DNA of 64,000 bases from Streptomyces ardesiacus. Lineage in GTDB: Bacteria > Actinomycetota > Actinomycetes > Streptomycetales > Streptomycetaceae. The notes below the pieces were generated by a model. The model saw nothing but the letters and a program-made list of their open reading frames with translations, was not told the DNA's origin and did not search any database. Made by a program: the position numbers and the translations under genes. Location of the stretch: assembly GCF_003112575.1 (NCBI RefSeq), contig NZ_BEWC01000002.1, positions 248,001 through 312,000 on the forward strand, in the 5' to 3' direction. Below, one piece after another: positions 26,930 to 36,550 of the stretch (positions are counted from its first letter, which is position 1; each line of letters begins with the position of its first letter).

Positions 26930-27088
26930 GACTGGACCGTGATCACCACCGACGGCACCTGGTCCTCCCACTGGGAGCACTCGGTGGCCCTGACGGAGCA
27001 GGGCCCGTTGGTGCTGACGGCTCCCGACGGCGGCAGGGCGAAGCCGGCGGAGCCGGGGATCACGGCGGCGCCGGACCCGCTCGCATAA
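26930..27088 (+). pseudogene. Duplicated 3' fragment of map
   Basis: This segment repeats 26667-26825 with an exact offset of 263 bp, no indels, and about five substitutions, all in the last 48 bp. It keeps the reading frame of the last 52 codons (DWTVITTDGTWSSHWEHS through ITAAPDPLA) and its own TAA, but has no start codon or ribosome binding site and lacks four of the five metal ligands. It is a gene fragment, presumably from a tandem duplication followed by deletion. It lies about 145 bp before the infA start. Confidence 0.9.
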
Positions 27089-27118
27089 CGATCTCGCATC
27101 CGGGGCAGACTTCCTCGT

Positions 27119-27148
27119 TTCGCCTTTCCGGGTTTGCTGACGTAGACT
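27119..27148 (+). promoter_or_regulatory. Probable infA promoter (-10 TAGACT)
   Basis: TAGACT at 27143-27148 is a strong Streptomyces vegetative -10 box. TTCGCC at 27119-27124, 18 bp upstream, is a weak -35. It lies 86 bp before the infA GTG and downstream of the map fragment. Confidence 0.5.
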
Positions 27149-27233
27149 GACTCGTCGGCTCACGTGTGCCTGCATGTCTTGAGGTGCGTCGCACACGGAA
27201 GCCGATCAAGGTAGTCGATTCGAAGGGCGAAGC

Positions 27234-27455
27234 GTGGCCAAGAAGCAAGGTGCCATCGAGATCGAGGGCACTGTCGTCGAGTCTCTTCCGAACGCCATGT
27301 TCAAGGTCGAGCTCCAGAACGGCCACCAGGTCCTGGCACACATCAGCGGCAAGATGCGCATGCACTACATCCGCATCCTCCCTGACGACCGGGTCGTGGT
27401 GGAGCTGTCTCCGTACGACCTGACGCGTGGCCGGATCGTCTACCGGTACAAGTAG
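27234..27455 (+). CDS. infA: Translation initiation factor IF-1
   Basis: 73 residues from a GTG at 27234 behind GAAGGGCGAAGC. It is a single OB fold: [39 protein letters not shown], and the [11 protein letters not shown] end. It occupies the A site during 30S initiation. It is the first gene of the alpha block. Confidence 0.99.
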   Translation: MAKKQGAIEIEGTVVESLPNAMFKVELQNGHQVLAHISGKMRMHYIRILPDDRVVVELSPYDLTRGRIVYRYK

Positions 27456-27523
27456 ATCTTGCCCACGTCCCGCGTGCCCCGCGCGCGGGTCCGCCGGCAA
27501 CTGACCCGGAGAACCTCACACCC

Positions 27524-27637
27524 ATGAAGGTCAAGCCGAGCGTCAAGAAGATCTGCGACAAGTGCAGGGTGATCCGCCGTCACGGTCGGGTCATGGTCAT
27601 CTGCGACAACCCGCGCCACAAGCAGCGCCAGGGCTGA
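27524..27637 (+). CDS. rpmJ: 50S ribosomal protein L36, zinc-binding form
   Basis: 37 residues with zinc ligands C11, C14, C27 and H32 (CDKC and ICDNPRH). The ribosome binding site GGAGAACC precedes the ATG. Many Streptomyces encode a zinc-free paralogue elsewhere under Zur. It is 68 bp after infA; the following 188 bp holds a CCCCGG/CCGGGG stem near 27731-27750. Confidence 0.98.
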   Translation: MKVKPSVKKICDKCRVIRRHGRVMVICDNPRHKQRQG

Positions 27638-27825
27638 CGCCTGACCGTTCCCTCCGCGATTCGCATGACTTCGCGCGACGCGAGCTGAATATGTTCATAC
27701 GCAGGGCCCGGGCGAGCGATCGCCTGACACCCCCGGTTCGGAGGCCGGGGACCCAGTTCGTACCTGGTACGGCGGCTGGGAGCCGGTCCTGTGGAAGACC
27801 TCCGACAATCAACTGGAGCCATTGA

Positions 27826-28206
27826 ATGGCACGCGTTTCCGGTGTTGACATCCCGCGCGAAAAGCGCGTGGAGATCGCCCTCACCTACGTGTTCGGCATC
27901 GGCCGGACCCTCTCGCAGCAGACGCTCGCCGCGACCGGCGTGGACCCGAACACCCGTGTTCGTGACCTCTCCGAGGAGCAGCTCGTCGCGATCCGCGAGT
28001 ACGTCGACAACAACATCAAGACCGAGGGTGACCTCCGTCGCGAGATCCAGGCCGACATCCGCCGCAAGGTCGAGATCGGTACCTACCAGGGTCTCCGTCA
28101 CCGTCGCGGTCTGCCCGTCCGCGGTCAGCGCACCAGCACCAACGCTCGCACCCGCAAGGGCCCGCGTCGCGCCATCGCCGGCAAGAAGAAGCCGGGCAAG
28201 AAGTAG
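27826..28206 (+). CDS. rpsM: 30S ribosomal protein S13
   Basis: 126 residues. [20 protein letters not shown] opens; the conserved [22 protein letters not shown] and the basic GKKKPGKK tail close. It forms the head-body contacts to the 50S (B1 bridges). The length is normal. Confidence 0.99.
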   Translation: MARVSGVDIPREKRVEIALTYVFGIGRTLSQQTLAATGVDPNTRVRDLSEEQLVAIREYVDNNIKTEGDLRREIQADIRRKVEIGTYQGLRHRRGLPVRGQRTSTNARTRKGPRRAIAGKKKPGKK

Positions 28207-28272
28207 TCCGCAGCGGACTCGCCGTCCAGCGGTCTTCGCTGTAGGACCGACCACCTCCCGTAGGAGAACGAC

Positions 28273-28677
28273 ATGCCCCCCAAGGGACGTCAGGGCGCGA
28301 CCAAGAAGGTGCGCCGCAAGGAAAAGAAGAACGTCGCTCACGGCCACGCGCACATCAAGAGCACGTTCAACAACACGATCGTGTCCATCACGGACCCGAC
28401 CGGCAACGTGATCTCCTGGGCCTCCGCCGGCCACGTCGGCTTCAAGGGCTCCCGGAAGTCCACGCCGTTCGCCGCGCAGATGGCCGCCGAGTCGGCTGCC
28501 CGCCGCGCGCAGGAGCACGGCATGCGCAAGGTCGACGTGTTCGTCAAGGGCCCGGGTTCCGGTCGTGAGACCGCCATCCGCTCCCTGCAGGCGACCGGCC
28601 TCGAGGTCGGCTCCATCCAGGACGTCACGCCCACCCCGCACAACGGCTGCCGTCCGCCGAAGCGCCGTCGCGTCTGA
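28273..28677 (+). CDS. rpsK: 30S ribosomal protein S11
   Basis: 134 residues. The [20 protein letters not shown] and [21 protein letters not shown] motifs and the C-terminal [15 protein letters not shown] are diagnostic. It lies on the platform near the Shine-Dalgarno cleft. A GTAGGAGAACGAC site precedes the ATG. Confidence 0.99.
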   Translation: MPPKGRQGATKKVRRKEKKNVAHGHAHIKSTFNNTIVSITDPTGNVISWASAGHVGFKGSRKSTPFAAQMAAESAARRAQEHGMRKVDVFVKGPGSGRETAIRSLQATGLEVGSIQDVTPTPHNGCRPPKRRRV

Positions 28678-28706
28678 TCTCGCTTCAGCGCTTCACCAGG
28701 GTTTCC

Positions 28707-28738
28707 GGGCGGTACGGCTCCATCGGGCCGTATCGCCC
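28707..28738 (+). terminator. Stem-loop between rpsK and rpoA
   Basis: GGGCGGTACGGC pairs with GCCGTATCGCCC (one G-U pair) around a short loop. It is 29 bp after rpsK and 60 bp before rpoA. There is no T-run; it may be an attenuator tuning rpoA relative to the ribosomal genes. Confidence 0.55.
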
Positions 28739-28799
28739 GTACCCTTGCAGTACTGGTCGGGCGTCAAATAGCGGGCGCCCCTGACTGAAGGATCACCAC

Positions 28800-29822
28800 A
28801 TGCTGATCGCTCAGCGTCCCTCGTTGACCGAAGAGGTCGTCGACGAGTTCCGCTCCCGGTTCGTCATCGAGCCGCTGGAGCCGGGCTTCGGCTACACCCT
28901 CGGCAACTCCCTCCGCCGGACCCTCCTGTCCTCGATCCCGGGTGCGGCGGTCACGTCGATCCGCATCGACGGTGTCCTGCACGAGTTCACCACCGTGCCG
29001 GGCGTCAAGGAGGACGTCACCGACCTGATCCTCAACATCAAGCAGCTCGTGGTCTCCTCGGAGCACGACGAGCCGGTCGTGATGTACCTGCGCAAGCAGG
29101 GCCCGGGTCTGGTCACCGCCGCCGACATCGCGCCCCCGGCCGGTGTCGAGGTGCACAACCCCGACCTCGTCCTGGCCACGCTCAACGCCAAGGGCAAGCT
29201 GGAGATGGAGCTGACCGTCGAGCGCGGTCGCGGCTACGTCTCCGCCGTGCAGAACAAGCAGGTCGGTCAGGAGATCGGGCGCATCCCGGTCGACTCGATC
29301 TACTCGCCGGTTCTCAAGGTCACCTACAAGGTCGAGGCCACGCGTGTCGAGCAGCGCACCGACTTCGACAAGCTGATCGTCGACGTCGAGACCAAGCAGG
29401 CGATGCGTCCCCGCGACGCCATGGCCTCCGCGGGCAAGACGCTGGTCGAGCTGTTCGGTCTCGCCCGCGAGCTGAACATCGACGCCGAGGGCATCGACAT
29501 GGGTCCGTCCCCGACGGACGCCGCGCTCGCTGCGGACCTGGCTCTTCCGATCGAGGAGCTGGAGCTGACCGTCCGGTCGTACAACTGCCTCAAGCGCGAG
29601 GGCATCCACTCCGTGGGTGAGCTGGTCGCGCGCTCCGAGGCGGACCTGCTCGACATCCGCAACTTCGGTGCGAAGTCCATCGACGAGGTCAAGGCCAAGC
29701 TCGCGGGTATGGGGCTGGCGCTGAAGGACTCGCCTCCCGGGTTCGACCCGACCGCCGCCGCCGACGCGTTCGGCGCGGACGACGACGCGGACGCGGGCTT
29801 CGTGGAGACCGAGCAGTACTGA
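28800..29822 (+). CDS. rpoA: RNA polymerase alpha subunit
   Basis: 340 residues. The N-terminal dimerisation domain is present ([42 protein letters not shown]). The C-terminal domain for UP-element and activator contact runs about 240-315 ([37 protein letters not shown]). An acidic tail [14 protein letters not shown] ends it. It is the usual single-copy gene between rpsK and rplQ; an rpsD gene is absent here, as expected in Streptomyces. Confidence 0.99.
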   Translation: MLIAQRPSLTEEVVDEFRSRFVIEPLEPGFGYTLGNSLRRTLLSSIPGAAVTSIRIDGVLHEFTTVPGVKEDVTDLILNIKQLVVSSEHDEPVVMYLRKQGPGLVTAADIAPPAGVEVHNPDLVLATLNAKGKLEMELTVERGRGYVSAVQNKQVGQEIGRIPVDSIYSPVLKVTYKVEATRVEQRTDFDKLIVDVETKQAMRPRDAMASAGKTLVELFGLARELNIDAEGIDMGPSPTDAALAADLALPIEELELTVRSYNCLKREGIHSVGELVARSEADLLDIRNFGAKSIDEVKAKLAGMGLALKDSPPGFDPTAAADAFGADDDADAGFVETEQY

Positions 29823-29862
29823 GCGCTCGGGTTCACGGTTCGTTTTCGGCTGCCGGCCGGCT

Positions 29863-29892
29863 GTGGCCGGTCGCGCAGTTCCCCGCGCCCCT
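29863..29892 (+). repeat. Copy A of a dispersed intergenic repeat
   Basis: Thirty bases ending in CAGTTCCCCGCGCCCCT match the segment at 30561-30590 with three differences. It lies just after rpoA and is followed by a CCCCTTCGGGCGGGG hairpin. This motif is, from memory, widespread in Streptomyces intergenic DNA. Confidence 0.7.
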
Positions 29893-30012
29893 TCGGGCGG
29901 GGACCCTCCGGGGCGTGTGAAAAGACGCCCCGGATCTCCGACAGGCGGCCGCCTGCTCGGATACTGACCTCGGTACCTGATACGGCCGGGGCAGACACCT
30001 AGGAGAAACACC

Positions 30013-30519
30013 ATGCCGAAGCCCACCAAGGGTGCCCGTCTGGGCGGCAGCGCCGCGCACGAGAAGCTGCTCCTCGCCAACCTGGCGAAGAGCCTCTTCG
30101 AGCACGGCCGCATCACCACCACCGAGGCGAAGGCGCGCAAGCTGCGTCCGTACGCCGAGCGTCTGGTCACCAAGGCGAAGAAGGGCGACCTTCACAACCG
30201 CCGTCAGGTGCTCCAGGTGATCACGGACAAGAGCGTCGTCCACACGCTCTTCACCGAGATCGGCCCGCGCTACGAGAACCGTCCCGGTGGCTACACCCGG
30301 ATCACCAAGATCGGCAACCGCCGTGGCGACAACGCGCCCATGGCCGTCATCGAGCTGGTCGAGGCGCTGACCGTGGCGCAGCAGGCCACCGGCGAGGCCG
30401 AGGCCGCGACGAAGCGTGCCGCCAAGGACGCGGAGGGCTCCGCCGAGGCTTCCGAGGCCAAGGTCGACACGACCAAGGCCGACGACGAGGCCGCGGCCGA
30501 GGAGTCCAAGGACGCGTAA
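30013..30519 (+). CDS. rplQ: 50S ribosomal protein L17 with acidic C-terminal extension
   Basis: 168 residues; the L17 core ends near residue 118. Core signatures are [20 protein letters not shown] and [15 protein letters not shown] [14 protein letters not shown]. The extra 50 residues are Ala/Glu/Lys-rich ([19 protein letters not shown]) and likely disordered. An AGGAGAAACACC site precedes the ATG. It is the last gene of the alpha block. Confidence 0.98.
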   Translation: MPKPTKGARLGGSAAHEKLLLANLAKSLFEHGRITTTEAKARKLRPYAERLVTKAKKGDLHNRRQVLQVITDKSVVHTLFTEIGPRYENRPGGYTRITKIGNRRGDNAPMAVIELVEALTVAQQATGEAEAATKRAAKDAEGSAEASEAKVDTTKADDEAAAEESKDA

Positions 30520-30544
30520 GCGTCTGCCGGGGGCCGTGCGACGG

Positions 30545-30590
30545 CGGCTGCGGCTTCGTCGTGGCTAGTCGCACAGTTCCCCGCGCCCCT
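30545..30590 (+). repeat. Copy B of the dispersed intergenic repeat
   Basis: Matches copy A over 30561-30590 (CAGTTCCCCGCGCCCCT core). Its 5' part, GGCTGCGGCTTCGTCGTGGC, matches copy C. It lies between rplQ and its terminator. Confidence 0.7.
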
Positions 30591-30605
30591 GAAAGCAGGG
30601 CGTTG

Positions 30606-30640
30606 GCGGGCCCGTTCCTTTCCAGGAGCGGGCCCGCTTT
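30606..30640 (+). terminator. Intrinsic terminator after rplQ
   Basis: GCGGGCCCGTTCCT pairs with AGGAGCGGGCCCGC (one G-U) around TTCC and is followed by TTT. It is the clearest rho-independent terminator in the window. It ends the alpha operon 24 bp before truA. Confidence 0.85.
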
Positions 30641-30663
30641 CGTGTGGGTGAGAGGATTTCTGG

Positions 30664-31518
30664 GTGAGTGACGAAGTGCAGCCCGGTCATGTCCGTATCC
30701 GTCTCGATCTCTCGTACGACGGGAGCGAGTTCTCCGGGTGGGCCAAGCAGGCCGGGGGCAGGCGGACCGTGCAGGGGGAGGTCGAGGACGCGCTGCGGAC
30801 GGTGACCCGGTCGCGGGAGACGTACGAGCTGACGGTCGCCGGCCGGACCGACGCCGGCGTGCACGCGCGGGGGCAGGTGGCGCACGTCGATCTGCCGCGC
30901 GAGGTGTGGGCCGAGCATCACGTGAAGCTGCTCAAGCGGCTCGCGGGGCGGCTGCCCAAGGACGTGCGGGTGTGGGCGCTCCGTGAGGCGCCGAGCGGCT
31001 TCAACGCGCGGTTCTCCGCGGTCTGGCGGCGCTACGCCTACCGCGTCACGGACAACCCCGGCGGCGTCGACCCGCTGCTGCGCGGGCACGTGCTGTGGCA
31101 CGACTGGCCCCTCGACGTGGACGCCATGAACGAGGCCGCCCGCGGACTGCTGGGCGAGCACGACTTCGCCGCCTACTGCAAGAAGCGGGAGGGGGCCACC
31201 ACCATCCGGACGCTGCAGGAGCTGAGTCTGGTGCGGGGCGAGGACGGGATCGTCACGGCGACCGTGCGGGCCGACGCCTTCTGCCACAACATGGTGCGCT
31301 CGCTGATCGGGGCGCTGCTGTTCGTCGGCGACGGGCACCGCGGCCCCGACTGGCCGGCGAAGGTGCTGGCCGCGGGCGTACGGGACTCCGCGGTGCACGT
31401 CGTACGGCCGCACGGGCTGACGCTGGAGGAGGTCGGCTACCCGGCCGACGAGCTGCTGGCGGCCCGGAACAAGGAAGCGCGCAACAAGCGGTCGCTGCCC
31501 GGGGCCGGCTGCTGCTGA
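30664..31518 (+). CDS. truA: tRNA pseudouridine(38-40) synthase
   Basis: 284 residues from a GTG at 30664. It isomerises U38-U40 in tRNA anticodon arms. The catalytic Asp63 is in [17 protein letters not shown]. Other signatures are [27 protein letters not shown] and [15 protein letters not shown]. Only 24 bp separate it from the rplQ terminator. The protein ends AGCCC-like (GAGCC), a minor curiosity. Confidence 0.96.
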   Translation: MSDEVQPGHVRIRLDLSYDGSEFSGWAKQAGGRRTVQGEVEDALRTVTRSRETYELTVAGRTDAGVHARGQVAHVDLPREVWAEHHVKLLKRLAGRLPKDVRVWALREAPSGFNARFSAVWRRYAYRVTDNPGGVDPLLRGHVLWHDWPLDVDAMNEAARGLLGEHDFAAYCKKREGATTIRTLQELSLVRGEDGIVTATVRADAFCHNMVRSLIGALLFVGDGHRGPDWPAKVLAAGVRDSAVHVVRPHGLTLEEVGYPADELLAARNKEARNKRSLPGAGCC

Positions 31519-31527
31519 GGGGGAGCG

Positions 31528-32439
31528 TCAGCCCTCCGCCGCCGCCGACGCCTGGGCCTCGCCGCGGCGGCGGATCTGCCGGAAGGCGAACTCGGCCAGG
31601 TCGTCACCGGCCCGGAAGACGCCGGTGGACTTCTCCGTGACGTCCTTGCCGTCCGTGAAACCCGCGACGGTGAAGTAGGCGTACCGGCCGTAGGAGTTGG
31701 TGGTGGAGCGGCAGACGGCGCCGGTGCAGAAGGACGTGACGCCGCCTCCGGACAGCGAGCGCACGATGCTCTTCTTGTCGGCTTCCTTCTTCGCCTTCTC
31801 GGCCTGGGCCTCGGTGTCGAAGACGGCCACGCCGACCGTCACGGCGGTGTCGCCCTTGGTGTAGGTCACGCGGAGCAGGCGTGTGCACTCGTTGGTGTCG
31901 AGGACCTTCGGCAGGGTGCCCTGGGCGGCGGAGCCGCAGGTGCGGGTGTCGGCCGTCGGGCCCTTCTTGTACACCGTCTCGCCCATGGTCAGTTGGGTGC
32001 CGGGGAAGAGCAGGTCCGGGCCGAGCGGGGCCTTGTCCTTCTCGGCGCTGGAGACGAAGTCCTTCGGGTCCAGCGGCGGCGGGGCGCTGGTCGGGGCGAA
32101 GGACGGCCGGGTGGCCGTGGCGCTCGGTATGTCCGCCGTCGAGGGGAGCTGCGAGGAGGGGCTGTCGGAGGCCTGGCCGGAGCCGTTCGCCGAGACGACG
32201 GCCACGGCGACGGCCCCGGCTATCGCCACGGTGGCCAGCGCGCCGCCGCCGATGAACAGCAGCCGGCGCCGCTTGGCGCGGGCCTCGGAGGCCTCGGCGA
32301 GGGCGGCCCAGTCCGGCGTGCCGTCACTGTTCCCGCTGTTCCACGGCTGCTGCGACTGCTGCGGCTGCTGCTGCGATTGCGGTGTCCAGGGATCCCACTG
32401 CGACTGAGGTCCCCCCTGCCCAAAGCTCATGGGCGGCAT
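31528..32439 (-). CDS. Membrane-anchored hypothetical protein
   Basis: 303 residues from 32439 (an ATG at 32430 is an alternative). A Gln/Pro-rich cytoplasmic head (about residues 1-45) leads to a single transmembrane helix (RRRLLFIGGGALATVAIAGA, about 58-85) and a Ser/Pro/Thr-rich linker. The extracellular domain of about 170 residues contains four Cys (RTCGSA, NECTRLL, SFCTGAVCRS) that could form disulfides. It is convergent with truA. No enzyme motif was found; similar genes are common in Streptomyces. Confidence 0.75.
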   Translation of the reverse strand: MPPMSFGQGGPQSQWDPWTPQSQQQPQQSQQPWNSGNSDGTPDWAALAEASEARAKRRRLLFIGGGALATVAIAGAVAVAVVSANGSGQASDSPSSQLPSTADIPSATATRPSFAPTSAPPPLDPKDFVSSAEKDKAPLGPDLLFPGTQLTMGETVYKKGPTADTRTCGSAAQGTLPKVLDTNECTRLLRVTYTKGDTAVTVGVAVFDTEAQAEKAKKEADKKSIVRSLSGGGVTSFCTGAVCRSTTNSYGRYAYFTVAGFTDGKDVTEKSTGVFRAGDDLAEFAFRQIRRRGEAQASAAAEG

Positions 32440-32504
32440 CTTAGACGGGCCGATGGGCGTGCTGGTGCGCGTACTTGGGGGCCCCAGGCCCTAGCGTTCC
32501 GTGC

Positions 32505-33710
32505 ATGCGGACGGGCAAAAGCGACATCTCCGGGTGGTTGGTGCGGCCGGCGGGAGGGCACCTGTGGGCGGTCCTCGTGACGGTGCTGGCGGCCTCGGCC
32601 GCGCACGCGGCGCGGACCGTCCCGGGCGGCGGAATGGACAACGCGATCGTCGTACGGGCCGCCCGCACCTGGCTGGCCGGCGGTTCCCCGTACGACGACC
32701 CGCACTTCCTCTACCTGCCGAGCGCCGTCCTGGCCGCCGTGCCGCAGGCGCTGCTGCCCGGGGCGGTGCTGCGGGTGCTGGTGCCGTGCGCGGTGACCGT
32801 CCTGCTGGCGCTGGCCTGGGCCTGCGCGCTGCTCCTGCACCGGGTGCCGCTCGGCAGCCGGCTCGCGGCCCTCGGGCTGACCGGGCTGGCGCTGGGCTTC
32901 GCGCCGTTCGGGCACCTGGTGCTGCTCGGCAACTGGACCGTGACGGCGACGGTGGCGCTGCCGCTGGCCCTGCTGCTGGCGAGCCGGGGGCGCTGGACGG
33001 GCGCGGGGGCCGTCATCGGGGCGGCCGTGGCGCTCAAGCCGCTGCTCGCGCCGGTCGTCCTGCTCTTCCTCTTCGCCGGGCGCCGGCGGGCGCTGATGGC
33101 GGCCGTCCTGGTGCCCGCGCTGGCCTCCGGGGCGGCGGCGCTGGCGATGCCCGACCCGGCGGGCTTCTTCACCCGCACCCTGCCCTTCCTGCTGCACGGC
33201 GACGACGGCTTCGTACGGCTCTACGAGGCGTCCCCGGCGGCCGTGCTGCCCCGGCTCGGGGTGCCGCCGGCGCTCGCGCAGGGGCTGGCGGCGGTGGCGG
33301 CCTGCGCCGGGGTGCTGTGCGCGTACCGGCGCTGGCGGCGGGCCGACCCCGGCCCGCTGCGGCTCGCGGAGACCGGCGCGGGGCTGATGCTCTCGGCCTT
33401 CCTCGTCTCCCGGCCGTCCTACGACCACTACCTCCTGGTCGCCCTGCCGCTGCTGCTCGCCGGGCTGCCGTACGCCGGGTCGGTGGCCCGCGGGGTGTGG
33501 TTCTGGATCGCGCTGGTGCCCCAGGTACCCGGGCTGACCTGGCCCTGGCTGGAGTCGGAACGGCGCCGGGCCTTCCGGGACGCGTTCACGCTGTGCGTCC
33601 TGGCGGTGACGGTCGCCCGGCAGGCCCTGACCGGTCCGGGGGACGCCGGGGGGCGCGTGCCGCCGGGGCGGGCGCCGGAGCCGGAGCGTGCCCCGGCGGC
33701 ACCGTTTTGA
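32505..33710 (+). CDS. DUF2029/GT87-type membrane glycosyltransferase
   Basis: 401 residues from the ATG at 32505. It is polytopic with about ten hydrophobic segments. NAIVVRAARTWLAGGSPYDD and the following FLYLPSAVLA segment match the DUF2029 mannosyltransferase family (GT-C-like), where acidic residues after helix 1 are catalytic. LVSRPSYDHYLLVALPLLL near the end is also typical. Relatives add mannose from polyprenyl-phosphate to lipids or wall glycans. The acceptor is unknown. It is divergent from the gene at 31528. Confidence 0.8.
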   Translation: MRTGKSDISGWLVRPAGGHLWAVLVTVLAASAAHAARTVPGGGMDNAIVVRAARTWLAGGSPYDDPHFLYLPSAVLAAVPQALLPGAVLRVLVPCAVTVLLALAWACALLLHRVPLGSRLAALGLTGLALGFAPFGHLVLLGNWTVTATVALPLALLLASRGRWTGAGAVIGAAVALKPLLAPVVLLFLFAGRRRALMAAVLVPALASGAAALAMPDPAGFFTRTLPFLLHGDDGFVRLYEASPAAVLPRLGVPPALAQGLAAVAACAGVLCAYRRWRRADPGPLRLAETGAGLMLSAFLVSRPSYDHYLLVALPLLLAGLPYAGSVARGVWFWIALVPQVPGLTWPWLESERRRAFRDAFTLCVLAVTVARQALTGPGDAGGRVPPGRAPEPERAPAAPF

Positions 33711-33736
33711 CCGGCCCGGCGGGGCCCGGGTATCCT
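33707..33736 (+). promoter_or_regulatory. Vegetative promoter of rplM-rpsI
   Basis: TTGACC (33707-33712), 18 bp, then TATCCT (33731-33736): a near-consensus HrdB-type promoter. Its -35 overlaps the TGA stop of the upstream gene. The resulting leader would be about 175 nt before the rplM GTG. Confidence 0.65.
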
Positions 33737-33917
33737 TCCCAGTCGTATGTGTATTGGCTTGCTCATTCTCACGTGAGGGGCCCTTACACCGGTCCACCGG
33801 GACCGATGACCAGCGACCAGCACGCGGTTTGCGTCACCGCAGTGCGGTCAGGGCTGTCGTGATCGTCTTCGGTGACCATGTCAGGACCACTCACTGAAGA
33901 AGCGAAGGCTACGAACC

Positions 33918-34361
33918 GTGCGTACGTACAGCCCCAAGCCCGGCGATGTGACGCGCCAGTGGCACGTCATCGACGCTCAGGACGTCGTCCTGGGTCGTCT
34001 CGCCACCACCGCCGCCACCCTGCTGCGCGGCAAGCACAAGCCGATCTACGCGCCGCACGTCGACGCTGGTGACTTCGTCATCATCATCAACGCCGACAAG
34101 GTGCACCTCTCCGGCAACAAGCGGACCCAGAAGATGGCCTACCGCCACTCCGGCTACCCGGGCGGTCTGCGCTCCGTGCGCTACGACGAGCTCCTGGACA
34201 AGAACCCGGAGAAGGCCATCGAGAAGGCCGTCAAGGGCATGCTCCCGAAGAACTCCCTGGGCCGTCAGATGCTCTCGAAGCTGAAGGTCTACAAGGGTGA
34301 CCAGCACCCGCACGGCGCGCAGCAGCCGCAGCCGTTCGAGATCACCCAGGTCGCGCAGTAA
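33918..34361 (+). CDS. rplM: 50S ribosomal protein L13
   Basis: 147 residues from a GTG at 33918. [34 protein letters not shown] and [19 protein letters not shown] are family signatures. It is an early 50S assembly protein, cotranscribed with rpsI, 41 bp downstream. Confidence 0.99.
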   Translation: MRTYSPKPGDVTRQWHVIDAQDVVLGRLATTAATLLRGKHKPIYAPHVDAGDFVIIINADKVHLSGNKRTQKMAYRHSGYPGGLRSVRYDELLDKNPEKAIEKAVKGMLPKNSLGRQMLSKLKVYKGDQHPHGAQQPQPFEITQVAQ

Positions 34362-34402
34362 GTCCGGCCACCCCCAAGACTGAAGAGAATCTGAGGAGCA
34401 TC

Positions 34403-34915
34403 GTGGCCGAGACCACTGCCGAGCAGCCGCTCGAAGAGCTTGACATCGACAGCTACACCACCGAGTCCGAGGTCCCCGTCGAGGGCGAGTACACCTCGGA
34501 GTCCCTGGCCTCCGCGTTCGGCGAGCCCCAGCCGGCCGCCGGCCTGGGCCGTCGCAAGAACGCCATCGCCCGTGTCCGGATCGTCCCGGGCACCGGCAAG
34601 TGGAAGATCAACGGCCGCACCCTCGAGGACTACTTCCCGAACAAGGTGCACCAGCAGGAAGTCAACGAGCCCTTCAAGGTGCTCGAGCTCGAGGGCCGTT
34701 ACGACGTCATCGCCCGCATCGCCGGTGGCGGTGTCTCCGGCCAGGCCGGTGCGCTCCGTCTCGGTGTCGCCCGCGCCCTGAACGAGGCCGACGTCGACAA
34801 CAACCGCGGCCCGCTCAAGAAGGCCGGCTTCCTGACCCGTGACGACCGCGCGGTCGAGCGGAAGAAGGCCGGTCTGAAGAAGGCCCGCAAGGCTCCGCAG
34901 TACAGCAAGCGCTAA
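34403..34915 (+). CDS. rpsI: 30S ribosomal protein S9
   Basis: 170 residues from a GTG at 34403 behind TGAGGAGCATC. The first 45 residues are an acidic extension; the core [19 protein letters not shown] follows, and the tail ends KAPQYSKR, which reaches the P-site tRNA. A terminator follows at 34948. Confidence 0.98.
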   Translation: MAETTAEQPLEELDIDSYTTESEVPVEGEYTSESLASAFGEPQPAAGLGRRKNAIARVRIVPGTGKWKINGRTLEDYFPNKVHQQEVNEPFKVLELEGRYDVIARIAGGGVSGQAGALRLGVARALNEADVDNNRGPLKKAGFLTRDDRAVERKKAGLKKARKAPQYSKR

Positions 34916-34947
34916 GCCGTACCGGCTGGTCCGGCTGTACTCCGAAC

Positions 34948-34987
34948 GCCCCGGCGGCACGCCACTGTGCTGCCGGGGCATTCGTTT
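34948..34987 (+). terminator. Intrinsic terminator after rpsI
   Basis: GCCCCGGCGGCAC pairs with GTGCTGCCGGGGC (one G-U) around GCCACT, followed by ATTCGTTT. It lies 33 bp after the stop. Just downstream, TATAAC at 35005 could be the -10 of a glmM promoter. Confidence 0.8.
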
Positions 34988-35150
34988 ATCCCTGCCGTTG
35001 GGCGTATAACGGCACAAGACGTTCTAAGGCTTATGTGATCGATGGTCGGGTGCTGCACGCCCGGGCCTTCGGGAGCCGACTGCGCGGGCCGCTGCGTGGG
35101 CCGCATCATCGCCAGCCGCTTCCGGAATTGACGTTTCCTCAGGAGGACAA

Positions 35151-36509
35151 GTGGGACGACTCTTCGGCACGGACGGCGTGCGCGGCGTCGCCAACGCGGA
35201 TCTGACGGCCGAGCTGGCGCTGGGCCTCTCCGTCGCCGCGGCGCACGTACTGGCCGAGGCGGGCACCTTCGCCGGGCACCGGGCGACCGCGGTGGTCGGC
35301 CGGGATCCGCGCGCCTCCGGGGAGTTCCTGGAGGCCGCGGTGGTCGCGGGCCTGGCCAGCGCCGGTGTGGACGTGCTGCGGGTCGGCGTGCTGCCGACGC
35401 CCGCGGTCGCCCACCTCACCGGCGCGCTCGGCGCCGACCTCGGCGTGATGCTGTCCGCCAGCCACAACGCCATGCCCGACAACGGCATCAAGTTCTTCGC
35501 CCGCGGCGGCCACAAGCTCGCCGACGAGCTGGAGGACCGCATCGAGGCCGTCTACGCCGAGCACCGCACCGGTGCCCCCTGGGACCGTCCGACCGGTGCC
35601 GGCGTCGGCCGCGTCCGGGACTACGACGAGGGGCTCGACCAGTACGTCGCCCACCTCGTCGGCGTGCTCCCCAACCGCCTCGACGGACTGAAGATCGTCC
35701 TCGACGAGGCGCACGGCGCGGCCTCCCGGGTCTCCCCGGAGGCGTTCGCGCGGGCCGGTGCCGAGCTGGTCACCATCGGCGCGGTGCCCGACGGCCTCAA
35801 CATCAACGACGGCTGCGGCTCCACCCACCTCGACCTGCTCAAGGCCGCCGTCGTCGAGCACGGCGCCGACCTCGGCATCGCCCACGACGGCGACGCGGAC
35901 CGCTGCCTGGCCGTGGACCACACCGGTGCGGAGGTCGACGGCGACCAGATCCTCGCCGTGCTCGCCCTCGCGATGCGGGAGCGGGAGGCGCTGCGCTCGG
36001 ACACCGTCGTCGCGACGGTCATGTCCAACCTGGGCTTCAAGCTCGCCATGGAGCGCGAGGGCATCCGGTTCGTGGCGACCTCGGTCGGCGACCGGTACGT
36101 CCTGGAGGAGATGAAGGAGCACGGCTACGCCCTGGGCGGCGAGCAGTCCGGGCACGTCATCATCCTCGACCACGCCACCACCGGCGACGGCACGCTGACC
36201 GGCCTGATGCTGGCGGCGCGGGTCGCGCAGACCGGCCGTACGCTGCGGGACCTCGCGTCGGTGATGGAGCGGCTGCCGCAGGTGCTGGTGAACGTGCCGG
36301 ACGTGGACAAGTCGCGGGTGACGAGCTCGGCCGAGCTGGCCACGGCGGTGGCCGAGGCGGAGCGGGCGTTGGGCAGCACCGGGCGGGTGCTGTTGCGTCC
36401 CTCGGGGACGGAGCCGTTGGTCCGGGTGATGGTGGAGGCGGCGGACATCGAGCAGGCGCGGTCCGTGGCGGGCCGGCTGGCCGATGCGGTGAAGTCCGCG
36501 CTGGGGTAG
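35151..36509 (+). CDS. glmM: Phosphoglucosamine mutase
   Basis: 452 residues from a GTG at 35151 behind CAGGAGGACAA. It converts glucosamine-6-P to glucosamine-1-P for UDP-GlcNAc and peptidoglycan. The phosphoserine is S104 in [12 protein letters not shown]; the metal-binding loop is DGDADRC, the sugar loop is GGEQSGH, and the phosphate loop is [12 protein letters not shown]. It works just after GlmS, encoded 3 kb downstream. Confidence 0.98.
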   Translation: MGRLFGTDGVRGVANADLTAELALGLSVAAAHVLAEAGTFAGHRATAVVGRDPRASGEFLEAAVVAGLASAGVDVLRVGVLPTPAVAHLTGALGADLGVMLSASHNAMPDNGIKFFARGGHKLADELEDRIEAVYAEHRTGAPWDRPTGAGVGRVRDYDEGLDQYVAHLVGVLPNRLDGLKIVLDEAHGAASRVSPEAFARAGAELVTIGAVPDGLNINDGCGSTHLDLLKAAVVEHGADLGIAHDGDADRCLAVDHTGAEVDGDQILAVLALAMREREALRSDTVVATVMSNLGFKLAMEREGIRFVATSVGDRYVLEEMKEHGYALGGEQSGHVIILDHATTGDGTLTGLMLAARVAQTGRTLRDLASVMERLPQVLVNVPDVDKSRVTSSAELATAVAEAERALGSTGRVLLRPSGTEPLVRVMVEAADIEQARSVAGRLADAVKSALG

Positions 36510-36525
36510 GCCCGCGGTGGCGGGC
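36510..36525 (+). terminator. Short stem-loop after glmM
   Basis: GCCCGC-GGTG-GCGGGC starts immediately after the glmM stop and is followed by G-rich sequence, not T. It is a possible terminator between convergent glmM and the DUF389 gene. Confidence 0.45.
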
Positions 36526-36550
36526 CGGGGCGGGGGCCCGTGCGATGCGG

